This document shows positions 1 through 10,785 of a stretch of DNA of 64,000 bases, piece after piece. Under the pieces are notes generated by a model. That model was given only the letters and a program-made list of their open reading frames with translations. It ran no database searches and was not told where the DNA came from. Made by a program: the position numbers and the translations under genes. Every line of letters starts with the position of its first letter. Position 1 is the first letter of the stretch. Source of the stretch: Mytilisepta virgata (Eukaryota > Mollusca > Bivalvia > Mytilida > Mytilidae); contig CM051514.1 in assembly GCA_028015205.1 (NCBI GenBank), positions 6,634,001 through 6,698,000 on the forward strand. Direction: 5' to 3'.

Positions 1-750
1 CCCGCCTGAAACTTTACGAAAACATATTTCTGAAATAAAAGTGGAAAAAAAAATCCCAGTTCAAGAGTGTTACCAATGTAAGACTTTTAATTCTGACTGA
101 CCCTTTACAGAAAACGTCCCCAAAAAAAAGAGAAAAAACCCAAGAATATCCATCTATTGTTGGTTGAAGCATATTTTAACAAAATTATATATTTCAATTT
201 TAAATTCTAATAATTTATTTCTGGAAAAAATAACCTAATGAGTATGTTGGGTGTTGGGAGCAATACGCATTTGTACATTGTTTTGCTCAAAAAGTTTGGG
301 GGCGCCGAATTCTGGATACTGGTGGTCGTTTTTTTTCAGTTGGTGAAAGGCAATATATTTGTGATAAAAATTGTGGTAAATACTTTTGAAATATCTTCTG
401 GTATTTACTAAGAGATTTTATATCATCATAGATTTTTGACATTTTTCTTTAACTAGAAATTTTAAGGCATTGGAAAAGCTCTCAATATAATTACGGTCAC
501 ATGATTATTAAAAGAGTTTCGGGTGCGAATGATTATACATAAATTTTTCTTGTCCATTTCATTTTAGGAAATCGACATCAAAACGCGATCCTGCAATACT
601 GTTGATTTAATAAAACTGCATGTCTCTTTCAAAAAGTTTAAGGTGTTAAACAGTGTCTGCATGCATGTAGAGTAGTTAAATAATCTTTAAGAATATTAAA
701 TATCAAATATATAAACATAGGAACATTATTAAACAAAGTATTCCTTTTAG
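1..750. other. AT-rich stretch, nothing recognised
   Basis: I see no coding exon, RNA gene or named repeat here. The sequence is AT-rich with short homopolymer runs. It may be intergenic, or intronic to a gene that begins left of the window. Confidence 0.5.
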
Positions 751-921
751 CTGGAAACGTCATCAAAAGAGATCCGCCGTGAGCGACGTCGTCGTAAATC
801 TCGCATGACGTTGCTAAAAAATCGACGATTTTTCAAATATTTCGAAATTTTAATGTATCACAGCTTAGAAACGAGCCCGGTAGTCAAGGATTTTCTTTGC
901 ATCAATCGACTCGGAATTTAA
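751..921 (+). CDS. Candidate terminal exon, Arg/Lys-rich, uncertain
   Basis: A 56-codon frame opens directly after an acceptor-like TTCCTTTTAG (741-750) and ends in TAA at 919-921. It has no ATG at its start, so it could only be the last exon of a gene coming from the left. The product is basic: residues 7-16 run EIRRERRRRK, followed by a Phe/Tyr-rich stretch. The segment is richer in CpG than its surroundings. I do not recognise the protein. A chance open frame is a real alternative, because an in-frame stop lies immediately before the acceptor and nothing links it to another exon. Confidence 0.22.
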   Translation: METSSKEIRRERRRRKSRMTLLKNRRFFKYFEILMYHSLETSPVVKDFLCINRLGI

Positions 922-1090
922 TTCTAAATGTTTTATTAGTTTGAAAAAAAAGTTAGGGACCAGTTACCGAGAAAATTAATAATAAAAAGTAAAATTACAT
1001 GACGATTTTCAGTGAATTTCCTTACATAATCAATGTAATTTTGATGCTATAGGAGGGTTATTTCGACGACTGATATCTAAAAAATGTGTG

Positions 1091-1495
1091 AGTCTTCCAA
1101 GGAAGACATATGTCGCATGCGGACGTCAATTTTTACAAAAGATATTAAAATTTTCTAAAAATGAAATAAATATGCACACCTTTGCATTAAAGTTAATGCA
1201 CAGAGAAAGTTTCCGTTATGGAGTAGTTGAGGATAGAAGTTTTGACCCCCCTTTTTTCAAAAATGTCAATTTTTACCAAAAAAATTAAATTTTTAAAAAT
1301 AAAATCGAAATTTTCTAAAAATGAAATATATATGCACACCTGTGCATTAAGGTTAATGCACAGAGAAAATTTCATCAAATTCCTTTGAGCGGTTTACGAG
1401 TAGTTGAGGATAGAAGAAAAGTGTGACGACGCAAGACGCAAGACGACAGATAGTGATCCCTATATGTCGACCATGCGTTCCGCAGGCGACACAAA
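1091..1495 (-). repeat. Dispersed repeat family B, short copy
   Basis: The copy begins with AGTCTTCCAAGGAAGACA and ends near CTATATGTCGACC...GCAGGCGACAC. The same ends appear in opposite orientation at 36057-36775 (GTCGCCTGCATTAGACAG at the start, TGTCTTCCCTGGAAGACT at the end). Inside, a block with TTTTCTAAAAATGAAAT and TATGCACACC occurs twice with a 160 bp period. The small frames seen in it are by-products of the repeat. Confidence 0.6.
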
Positions 1496-1913
1496 AAGTT
1501 AGTCGGTGACCCTATTATTTTTTTTTACATTTATTTTTTGAGACTTTGCTTTTATCAAAATTGTTTAAGTCTTCAAAATATTTATATGTCATTCTGGTAC
1601 AAAATGAAAACAGAGTAAGAATGATAGAAATAAAAAAGATTTTTTCAAGAGAAATCCTTTTGATTGCCCTAAACTGTTGTTTTGTTCTAATTTCATAGAT
1701 GACAAGGTACGTTGTTGTCCTTTGTTATTTTTATTTATTGAGTTGTTATTTGGCTGCTTATAAATATTTACAAATTAATTTTGATTTTTTTACCTATTTA
1801 CCCGTCCGAAATGATACACAAATAACCTTTTGATTATCAGCATTTTTTAAAGCCAGGCGTTTCCTTTTATTTTCTTCTCCTATACCATGCTGAACTGCTA
1901 AACAACTCATCAC
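1496..1913. other. Non-coding, nothing recognised
   Basis: AT-rich sequence with T-runs and no supported feature. It directly precedes the candidate promoter segment. Confidence 0.5.
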
Positions 1914-1970
1914 TTCCGGTTTAGAGTAGACTGTGCAGACGTGGAAAAATACGTCCGCATCGGTTTATTC
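1914..1970 (+). promoter_or_regulatory. Candidate promoter / non-coding first exon of the GALNT gene
   Basis: The segment starts with CACTTCCGGT, an ETS-type (CTTCCGG) motif often found at animal transcription starts. It contains several CpGs in an otherwise CpG-poor neighbourhood, and it ends at a strong splice donor, TTATTC|GTAAGT, with the GT at 1971-1972. The GALNT coding exon has an acceptor (TTTTCAG, ending 10506) ahead of its ATG, so a non-coding upstream exon must exist. This is the best candidate I found, but the link across 8.5 kb is inference. Confidence 0.33.
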
Positions 1971-3078
1971 GTAAGTTTTACGCAATTAGGGATAAATTTG
2001 CAGGAAATATATGTCATTGGAAATTCCCACCTTAGATTTTCACGTATAATACCGTGCATAGATAAGTTTGTACACATAATCACACTGCAGTATACACACT
2101 CAGTGTGACAGTAAGTGTAAGACTGATACTCGAAGACGAGGGAGAGTACAAATTTAGCTTCAGAAGCGCATAGCCCTTGGTCAATAAATTGCTTTCAGAT
2201 ACACATACAGTATTCTTTGATTCACTGGTGTGGTTTTTGACAGTTTTTTATCAGTCTCTGGCTAAAACATTTCCATGCATAGATCTTTGTATTTGGGCTA
2301 ATTCAGATTTAAACATTTTCTAGTCTGAACAGAAAATCATGTCCTTTCTTTTCCTCAAATTAGTCAAAATTATCATTTTCAAAATAATATGAAACAGGAT
2401 TGACCTGGATATCCAGCAAAGTGTACTGTAAGGTTTTTATGTTTGCTTATCAGTACTTAGTGAAAACTTCATACATAAAGGCGGGAAAACCTGGGTGCGA
2501 CTTTTTGTCCTAACCCACTCTATAAATGCATGTGTTGTTACTTTCTAGTGTCTTTGTTTTTGAAATTATTTTATGATAGAAAAAGTTGAAAAATCTTTAT
2601 AAGAAACCTATGAAGTCATTTTTTTTTTTTAATTGCATATGCCCCTTATGGCCATGAAAATCCCAACACACTCCAAAGGCACATCAAAACGGATCATAAT
2701 TCATGTTGTGTTACTTTCTAATTGTCTCAATTTTTTTCAAATCTTTTTATAATAAAAAAAATATTTTATCCCTAGTACTGCAAGACATCAATATACTGAT
2801 TGCCAAAACAACTTTATTGTACTGCCGGTTGTCGATATATTGAGCACTTCCAGTAGTTCCATTCAGTGCAGGTCGACACTATATCGACTTCCTATATTAG
2901 GTAGAGTTTTCGAGTTCTAGCCAATAAAATCAAGCAGATATATTTATATTTAGTTGATATTACATCAGAAAAGGGATTTCCGTATAGAAAAAAAATTTTA
3001 TTGGTCAATTCCAACTTCCTAGAACTATTTTGATGACAAATGTTGACCTCATAGTTTGTTTACAGCGAGTTTGAAACA
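1971..3078. other. Non-coding, candidate 5' intron sequence
   Basis: No exon or named repeat was recognised. The stretch is AT-rich. CCAATAAAATC (2921-2931) and TTTTATTGGTC lie a short way upstream of the acidic frame at 3079, but neither is enough to call a promoter. Confidence 0.4.
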
Positions 3079-3325
3079 ATGGAAGTAGACAAAGAAGGTA
3101 GCGGACTGCGACACGTTTTTAGAGAAGCTTAACCCTGAAAATCTAGATTTTGTAAGAGAAATTTATCTTAAGGATGATTCTGAAGAAGAATATTTAGGTT
3201 TTGATGAAGATGATTCAGAAAATGATGAACAAATCACGCCTTTTGAGGATACATGTACCTGGATATGTGGAAACCTTGATACACATGCTCTTGCTTTCAA
3301 CGCTGAGAAGAAATTAAAACTTTGA
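3079..3325 (+). pseudogene. Acidic reading frame broken by a frameshift, unknown family
   Basis: An ATG at 3079 starts MEVDKEG... and stops after 17 codons. The +1-shifted frame is open from 3089 to the TGA at 3323-3325 and reads FLEKLNPENLDFVREIYL, followed by a run rich in Asp and Glu (DDSEEEYLGFDEDDSEND) and a TCTWICGN segment. One extra G at about 3097-3098 would explain the break. The codon use and the coherent acidic composition look like the N-terminal part of a real protein. I do not recognise the family. It could be the start of a transposon-encoded protein, since single-exon acidic N-termini are common in such genes. The rest of the protein is not visible downstream. Confidence 0.4.
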
Positions 3326-3530
3326 TTTGGTAGAAAATCCGGAGATTATTGATTTTTTTCGTTAATTATTGATGAAATTTTATTAATATATGAGTTGAGG
3401 AATCAAGACTTTTTCCAGTCTGAGCATGGACAACAAAAATCAATGCCACACTCGTAGGAATTATGCATGACCTGCATGGATTCATAAAGTAAAATTATAA
3501 AAAAGAACAATGGATAAAAACTGTTCAGTT

Positions 3531-4955
3531 TTTAGCTCACCTTGCCAAAGGCCATGTGAGGTTTTGCCATCACTTTTCGTGCGTCCGTCGTAAACTTTTC
3601 ATTCAAAAATCTTCTCCTCTGAAACCGCTGGGCCGATTGGTTTGAAACTTAATAGGAATGATCTATGACATGTCCTCTACAAACGATCCTCATTTTATTT
3701 TGATCTGACGTAAAACATGGCTGTCGTAGCTAAAAATAGAATATAGGGGTGGATGTGTTGTTTTTGGCTTATAACTTAAAAACCGTTACAGATATCAAAA
3801 ACTGACATGGGGTAAAATTGATCAGCATGACAAGATCTACCTACCCTGAAATTTTGAAGGAAATTCCAAAACCCATTTAGGAGTTATTGCCCTTTTTTCA
3901 TCAAATTTTCAACATTTGTTCAATCAAAAATCTTCTCCTCTGAAACCACTGGGCCGATTAGTTTGAAACTTAATAGGAATGATCTATGACATGTCCTCTA
4001 CAAACGATCCTCAATTTTTTTTGATCTGACCTAGAACATGGCTGTTGTAGCTAAAAATAGAATATAGGGGTCGGATGTGTTGTTTTTGGCTTATAACTTA
4101 AAAACCGTTACAGATATCAAAAATCTGACGGGGTAAAATTGATCAGCATGACAAGATCTACCTATCCTGAAATTTTGAAGGAAATTCCAAAACCCATTGA
4201 GGAGTTATTGTCCTTTTTTCGTCAAATTTCCAAAATTTTTTCATTCAAAAATCTTTTCCTCTAAAACCGCTGGGCTGATTGGTTTGAAACTTAATAGGAA
4301 TGATCTATGACATGTCCTCTACAAACGATCCTCAATTTATTTTGATCTGACATAAAACATGGCTGTTGTAGCTAAAAATAGAATATAGGGGTCGGATGTG
4401 TTGTTTTTGGCTTATAACTTAAAAACCATTACAGATATAAAAAATCTAACATGGGATAAAATTGATCAGCATGACAAGATCTACCTATCCTGAAATTTTG
4501 AAGGAAATTCCAAAACCCATTTAGGAGTTATTGCCCTTTTTTTGTCAAATTTTCAAAATTTTAATATTTTTCGTCATTTATCTCCAAAACTATTTGAGAT
4601 GGAAGTGAAATGTAAATTTGAAAAATGTTTTCCATGTTGAGATCTACCTACCCTGAAATTTTGAAGGGAATCCTAAATTCTATTTAGGAGTTATTGGTTT
4701 GTGTAATTTGAGGTCGGGTTCTGTTACATTTATTTAAGGTTCACCCTTATTCCTGGTCAATTATATCAACTTCCTGCCAGGAATACCACCATCAGGGAAC
4801 ATATTTTAACATTAAACCTTATGAAAAATAAACCTTCAACAAATTTTCCCTGAACAATTGAACCAATTGCAACAAACTTCGTCAAATAGTTGATTAATTG
4901 TCCAATGAAAACTAGACTCCAGGTGAGCGATACAGGCTCTGGTGAGCCTCTTGTC
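3531..4955 (+). repeat. Dispersed repeat family A, copy 1 (complete ends)
   Basis: The 5' end is TTTAGCTCACCTTGCC and the 3' end is CCAGGTGAGCGATACAGGC, so the two termini form a short imperfect inverted pair (AGCTCACC / GGTGAGCG). The body holds three ~321 bp units that start near 3602, 3923 and 4243 with ATCTTCTCCTCTGAAACC. The frames inside have no coding character. The family recurs at 7388, 18552, 32523, 37183, 46096 and (inverted) ~49500. Confidence 0.85.
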
Positions 4956-5020
4956 TTATTGCTAATTACTGAGAAAAACAATAATTAAACAAAAACAAAA
5001 ATATATTTTCATACTTTTAT

Positions 5021-7103
5021 TGGCCGGGTTGCACAGAGTGCAAATCCGGGTTATAGTATGGTGAATGTCGGGCGGGCGGCGGCGGCGGGTGGGCGGGGAA
5101 AATGGGTACCTATTTTGTGAAATCAACTCCTCCTACAGTTTTTCACCCACATCCTTGAAACTTCATAGAATGTTTCTATATATATTGAAGATGTGCACCT
5201 CACTTTATGGAAGTATTTCAGGAATTATTTCCCATTTTTCCAAACTTTGGAACTTAGTTGTTTTTTTATTGACATCTTCAATAGAGGGTACCTATTTTGT
5301 GAAATCAACTCCTCCTACAGTTTTTCACCCACATCCTTGAAACTTCATAGAATGTTTCTATATATATTGAAGATGTGCACCTCACTTTATGGAAGTATTT
5401 CAGGAATTATTTCCCATTTTTCCAAACTTTGGAACTTAGTCGTTTTTTATTGACATCTTCAATAGAGGGTACCTATTTTGTGAAATCAACTACTCCTACA
5501 GTTTTTCACCCACATCCTTGAAACTTCATAGAATGTTTCTATATATATTGAAGATGTGCACCTCACTTTATGGAGTTATTTCAGGAATTATTTCCCATTT
5601 TCCCAAACTTTGGAACTTAGTTGTTTTTTTATTGACATCTTCAATAGAGGGTACCTATTTTGTGAAATCAACTTCTCCTACAGTTTTTCACCCACATCCT
5701 TGAAACTTCATAGAATGTTTCTATATATATTGAAGATGTGCACCTCACTTTATGGAATTATTTCAGGAATTATTTCCCATTTTTCCAAACTTTGGAACTT
5801 AGTCGTTTTTTATTGACATCTTCAATAGAGGGTACCTATTTTGTGAAATCAACTCCTCCTACAGTTTTTCACCCACATACTTGAAACTTCATAGAATGTT
5901 TCTATATATATTGAAGATGTGCACCTCACTTTATGGAATTATTTCAGGAATTATTTCCCATTTTTCCAAACTTTGGAACTTAGTCGTTTTTTATTGACAT
6001 CTTCAATAGAGGGTACCTATTTTGTGAAATCAACTCCTCCTACAGTTTTTCACCCACATCCTTGAAACTTCATAGAAAAGTTTCTATATATATTGAAGAT
6101 GTGCACCTCACTTTATGGAAGTATTTCAGGAATTATTTCCCATTTTTCCAAACTTTGGAACTTAGTTGTTTTTTTATTGACATCTTCAATAGAGGGTACC
6201 TATTTTGTGAAATCAACTCCTCCTACAGTTTTTCACCCACATCCTTGAAACTTCATAGAATGTTTCTATATATATTGAAGATGTGCACCTCACTTTATGG
6301 AAGTATTTCAGGAATTATTTCCCATTTTTCCAAACTTTGGAACTTAGTCGTTTTTTATTGACATCTTCAATAGAGGGTACCTATTTTGTGAAATCAACTC
6401 CTCCTACAGTTTTTCACCCACATCCTTGAAACTTCATAGAATGTTTCTATATATATTGAAGATGTGCACCTCACTTTATGGAATTATTTCAGGAATTATT
6501 TCCCATTTTTCCAAACTTTGGAACTTAGTCGTTTTTTATTGACATCTTCAATAGAGGGTACCTATTTTGTGAAATCAACTCCTCCTACAGTTTTTCACCC
6601 ACATCCTTGAAACTTCATAGAATGTTTCTATATATATTGAAGATGTGCACCTCACTTTATGGAGTTATTTCAGGAATTATTTCCCATTTTCCTAAACTTT
6701 GGAACTTAGTTGTTTTTTTTATTGACATCTTCAATAGAGGGTACCTATTTTGTGAAATCAACTCCTCCTACAGTTTTTCACCCACATCCTTGAAACTTCA
6801 TAGAATGTTTCTATATATATTGAAGATGTGCACCTCACTTTATGGAATTATTTCAGGAATTATTTCCCATTTTTCCAAACTTTGGAACTTTATAGTCGTT
6901 TTTTATTGACATGTTCAATAGAGGGTACATTTTGTACCTATTTTGTGAAATCAACTCCTCCTACAGTTTTTCACCTCTGTGCTCGTACACCAACATACAA
7001 TGTGTCTGATTTTGTCTGTATAAATATTCATGACTGCCAATGTGCAATATGATCTTGTTATCACCTTTGTCACCACTACAATAAACACCCAGCAACCCGG
7101 CAA
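5021..7103. mobile_element. Element with short terminal inverted repeats and a satellite core
   Basis: Left end GGCCGGGTTGC (5022-5032) and right end GCAACCCGGC (7092-7101) are inverted copies. The left flank continues into a GGGCGGGCGGCGGCGGG stretch. Between them lies a long satellite array, and the ~130 bp after the array carry no repeat. This unique-core-unique plan resembles the non-autonomous 'pearl' type elements described from bivalves, which carry internal tandem core repeats. No transposase frame is present. I could not define a target duplication. Confidence 0.55.
5104..6975 (+). repeat. Satellite array, ~182 bp monomer, about 10.3 copies
   Basis: Monomers start with GGGTACCTATTTTGTG at 5104, 5286, 5467, 5649, 5830, 6011, 6194, 6375, 6556, 6739 and 6923, giving periods of 181-184 bp. 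Copies are nearly identical and differ mainly in T-run length (TTTTTTATTG against TTTTTTTATTG) and single bases, which points to recent amplification or homogenisation. The last copy is partial and contains a small duplication (TACATTTTGTACC). The open frames of 60-100 codons here are periodic artefacts. Confidence 0.95.
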
Positions 7104-7387
7104 TTTGTGTCTTTGACCCATTTTTTGATATATCTCAATAAATACTTAATCATATGTCACTTGCTTTGTATCTGGAAATTCTGCAATCAATTTTGAAAAA
7201 AATACACATTTAATGTTATTGAAAAACAACAAAATAATAACATGGTGTAAAAGTGATAAGTTTTTACAAAACAACTCGGCAAGGTGAGATGCAGAGGCTA
7301 ATTAGCATCATGGCACAGCAGTGTACTGATAATCTAAATATAGCTGGCAGTTCTTGGGTTAAGATGTACAATATAAACTTTCGAGGT

Positions 7388-9010
7388 TATTAGCTCACCT
7401 GACCCAAAGGGTCAAGTGAGCTTTTCTCATCACTTGTCGACCGTCGTCGTCTGTTAACTTTTACAAAAATCTTCTCCTCTGAAACTACTGGGCCAAATTG
7501 AACCAAACTTGGCCACAAGCATCATTAGGGTATCTAGTTTTAAAAATGTGTCCGATGACACCAACCAACATGGCCGACGTGGCTATAAATAGAACATAGG
7601 GGTAAACTGCAGTTTTTGTCTTATATCTCAAAAACTAAAGCAATCAGGGGAAAACTGACAGGCTAAAAATGTTCATCAGGTCAAGATCTACCTGTCATGG
7701 CATTTTCAGACGAATCGGTCAACCCTTTGTTGGGTTATTGGCCCTGAATTGTTAATTTTAAGGAAATTTTGCAGTTTTAGGTTATTATCTTGAATATTAT
7801 TATAGATAAAGACAAATTGTAAACAGCAAAAATGTTCAACAAAGTAAGATCTACAAATAAGTCAACATGACCAAAATCATTGATTGACCCCTTATAGGAG
7901 TTTTTGCCCTTTAAAGACGGCATCCAGCGTAAACTTTCCTTTAAAGATCTTTTCCTCTCAAACCACTGGGCCAATTGAGACCAAACTTTGGTGGAATGGT
8001 CCTTGGGTGGCCCCCTTCCAAAATTATGTCTGGCATCCCAGACTTCCAACCGAGATGGCTGCTGTTACTAAAAGTAGAAAAAAAAGGGGGGTGACTTTCA
8101 AAAATCTTCTTATATGAAACTACAAGTCCAGTTGGAACCAAATTTGTCAGTAATAGTTCTTAGGAGGTTCTCTTTCAGAAATATGTCCAATGACCCGGAA
8201 TGTTAACCACAGCCACAGCCGAACTTAGTTTAACATAGGGCCCTATAGGAAAATTCATTGAAAAATCTTCTTGTCTGAAACCACTTGACATATTGGAGCA
8301 GGACTTGGTGGCATTGGTCCTTAGGAGGTCCTTTTTCAGAAATATGTCTGATTTCGTGGACTGTGAACCAAGATGGCCGCCATAGCAGAACTTAGTTTAA
8401 CATAGGACCCTATGGGAAATTCACTCAAAAATCTTCTCGTCTGAAACCACTAAGTCAATTAGAATTAGACTTGGAAGCAATGGTCCTTAGATGGTCCTCT
8501 GAGAATTTTATGCGATGACCCAGACTGTCAACCAAGATGGCCGCCACATCCGAACTTAGTTTAACATAGGGCCCTATGGAAAAATTCATTGAAAAATCTT
8601 CTTGTCTAAACCACTTGACATTTTGGAGCCAGACGTGGCAGCATTGGTCCTTAGGAGTTCCTCTTTCAGAAATATGTCCGATCACCCGGATTGTCAACCA
8701 AGATGACTGCCACACCGAAGTTTGTTAAATATTGGAACCTATAGGAAAATTCATTTAAAAATCTTCTTGTCTGAAACCGCTTAGCCAGTTGGAACAAGAC
8801 TTAAAAGAAATGATCCTTAGATGGTTCTCTTTTAGAAATGTATCCGTTGACCTGGACTAAACCAAGATGACTGCCACAGCTGAAATTAGTTTAACATAGA
8901 ATCCTATAGAAAAAAACAGCCAAATTGACTGCAACACTTAAATTTTTAGGTCTGCTCAAGGTGAAAAGTTAAATCCAGGTGAGCGATACAGGCTCTTGAG
9001 AGCCTCTAGT
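7388..9010 (+). repeat. Dispersed repeat family A, copy 2
   Basis: The 5' end is TTAGCTCACCTGACCCAAAG and the 3' end is CCAGGTGAGCGATACAGGC. The right part is made of ~170 bp units, each with CTGAAACCACT, TTGGAAC, GGTCCTTAG and an AAGATGGCCGCCA motif. Frames on both strands are repeat by-products. Confidence 0.85.
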
Positions 9011-9532
9011 ATTGGCTATATTGTATTTTTGCCCCTTACGACCGTGAAAATATTTACCCCAACACTATTATATCACTCATGTAGATATTATTAGTGAAAC
9101 ATAAGGTAGTTTGAGCCACTGAATATTGAAAGAACATGCATGTAAATGGCGGAGAAGTTCAGAATTAGTTTGAGATGACCCAGCTCATGAAAGCTATGTT
9201 AATGGAGAAGCCACATTACTGTTTTACAGTGTCAAGTATTTTAATCATAAAATTTGTTGTCCCCAGCTGCAATGCAGGTGTGAAGTTTATTTAAAAGATT
9301 TATTTTGTCAATCTTACATACATGTTTGAAAAATCAGTACCAACAAATTAATTTTCTTTGAGTAATTCCCCTTGGAACAGTAAAAATACTGAAAATTGAC
9401 TGTGTAAGTACTCTCATGTGTCATGTGTGTACAGTTCTCAACAGACCTTAATGAAATTTATGTCATAGATTTTGATCAGCTTTGTCTTGTACAAGTTTAG
9501 TTAGTAATTTTGCAGCTTTCTGTCTTGTTATT

Positions 9533-9880
9533 ATACCCCCGAGCAAACAAATTTAGCGGGTATATGAATCACCTTGTCCTTTCGTATGTTTGTGTGTCAG
9601 TCCGTCTGTCCATGTACCTTGTAAGTGCAACTCCTCCTAAAGATAATTATCGCTGGATAATCCAACTTGAGGATTTTACATGTTTAAAGATTGTAAGCAC
9701 AACTCCTCTTAAACCGTTCAATGGATTTTGATGAAACTTTATATGAAGGTTGGGCATCATATATATATGCCATAATTATTGCCGGAAGCTTGCAAAGGGA
9801 GATAATAAATCTAACTTAAAGGGTTTTACCTGTTTAAAGCTTGTAAGCGCAACTCCTCCTAATTAGGAAGGGGAGATAAT
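9533..9880 (+). repeat. Dispersed repeat family C fragment
   Basis: It begins with ATACCCCCGAGCAAACAAA and a GTCAGTCCGTCTGTCC stretch. The CAACTCCTCCTAA motif then occurs three times at roughly 40-180 bp spacing. The motif set is typical of dispersed bivalve repeats. No coding content is visible. Confidence 0.5.
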
Positions 9881-10175
9881 TCAACTTATACTCTCAAGCA
9901 TGGATCAGAATGGACCTTTATTAAGCATTTGATGTGATCTTAGTATTTAACCTGTAAAAAGTAATTACAATGTTGTTATTCTCATGCATTTCATGTATAC
10001 AAATGAAACATATTGGTTTTAAACAATACATAGGTAACATTCTGATATACCAGTATTCCAAAGTTTGAACATTCATAGTATTGAAAGGAGGGGTGGGGGG
10101 TATCACTCAGTTAGGTCACTCACAGAAAATGTTCTAGTTTATATTTATTTTTATCAGAATATACTAGAGTTATTA

Positions 10176-10289
10176 AGTTTCTGTTAGCCAGAGAAACTGA
10201 AGCCATAATTTAGTTTTTGTTAGCCAGAGAAACTGAAGCCATAATTTAGTTTCTGTTACATGTAGCTAGAGACACGGAAGCCATCATTT
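10176..10289 (+). repeat. 36 bp tandem repeat, three copies
   Basis: The unit TTCTGTTAGCCAGAGAAACT... occurs at 10176, 10212 and 10248. The third copy is diverged by an ACATGTA insertion. It lies in the intron just before the first coding exon of the GALNT gene. Confidence 0.85.
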
Positions 10290-10506
10290 TTAAGTTGAAA
10301 TATGTATTCAGCAGGAGGTAAATGTAGTCCAAGTTACTGTTGGTAATTTTTATCACTGCGCCATCATATTTGGACTTTTCTGTTCTCTGAGGGGGGTATT
10401 TACTGTACAGATCCAGATTCAGCATTTCTTATATTTCAAAGTACCAACTCTAATGATTGGAATGTTAACTTTTTTATTTGTTAAATATTTATTTTATAAT
10501 TTTCAG

Positions 10507-10583
10507 ACCAGCATGATGGCATAGCCAAGTTGGAAGAAAACAAGTCGGAATTTTAAAATTAAAAGTAACATCATCAATAAAAA
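10507..10583 (+). promoter_or_regulatory. 5' UTR segment of the GALNT gene with a tiny upstream ORF
   Basis: The acceptor TAATTTTCAG ends at 10506, so the transcript continues from an upstream non-coding exon. The 77 bp leader contains ATGATGGCATAG (10513-10524), a two-start, three-codon upstream ORF that ends 59 bp before the main ATG. An in-frame TAA (10578-10580) six bases before that ATG shows the coding start cannot lie further upstream. Confidence 0.6.
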
Positions 10584-10785
10584 ATGGTCAGCAACAGAAA
10601 AATCCAATATTGTAAGATTATCCTTGCTACTTCCTTAGTGTGGTTCTTGATAGATGTTTTTTTGTTGATGTATTACACGGACTGTGCTGCAATGGGAAGT
10701 TCCACCGACTGTGGTCAGAACAAAAATAAAAACCAACAGCAGAAGAAAGAGGATAAAGGATTTTTGGATAAAATTTTACCAAAGA
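10584..10785 (+). CDS. GALNT coding exon 1: tail, membrane anchor, stem start
   Basis: It encodes residues 1-67 and one base of codon 68. After the short tail [11 protein letters not shown] comes the hydrophobic segment [20 protein letters not shown], a type II anchor. A polar, Gln/Lys-rich stem start follows. The donor is A|GTATGT. The [10 protein letters not shown] stretch is the family-typical anchor of the GALNT1/13 group. The start is fixed by an upstream in-frame stop. Confidence 0.93.

Noticed and set aside
5065..7052. Series of overlapping open frames of 60-100 codons
   Set aside because: They recur with the ~182 bp satellite period and change frame with T-run length. They are by-products of the repeat.
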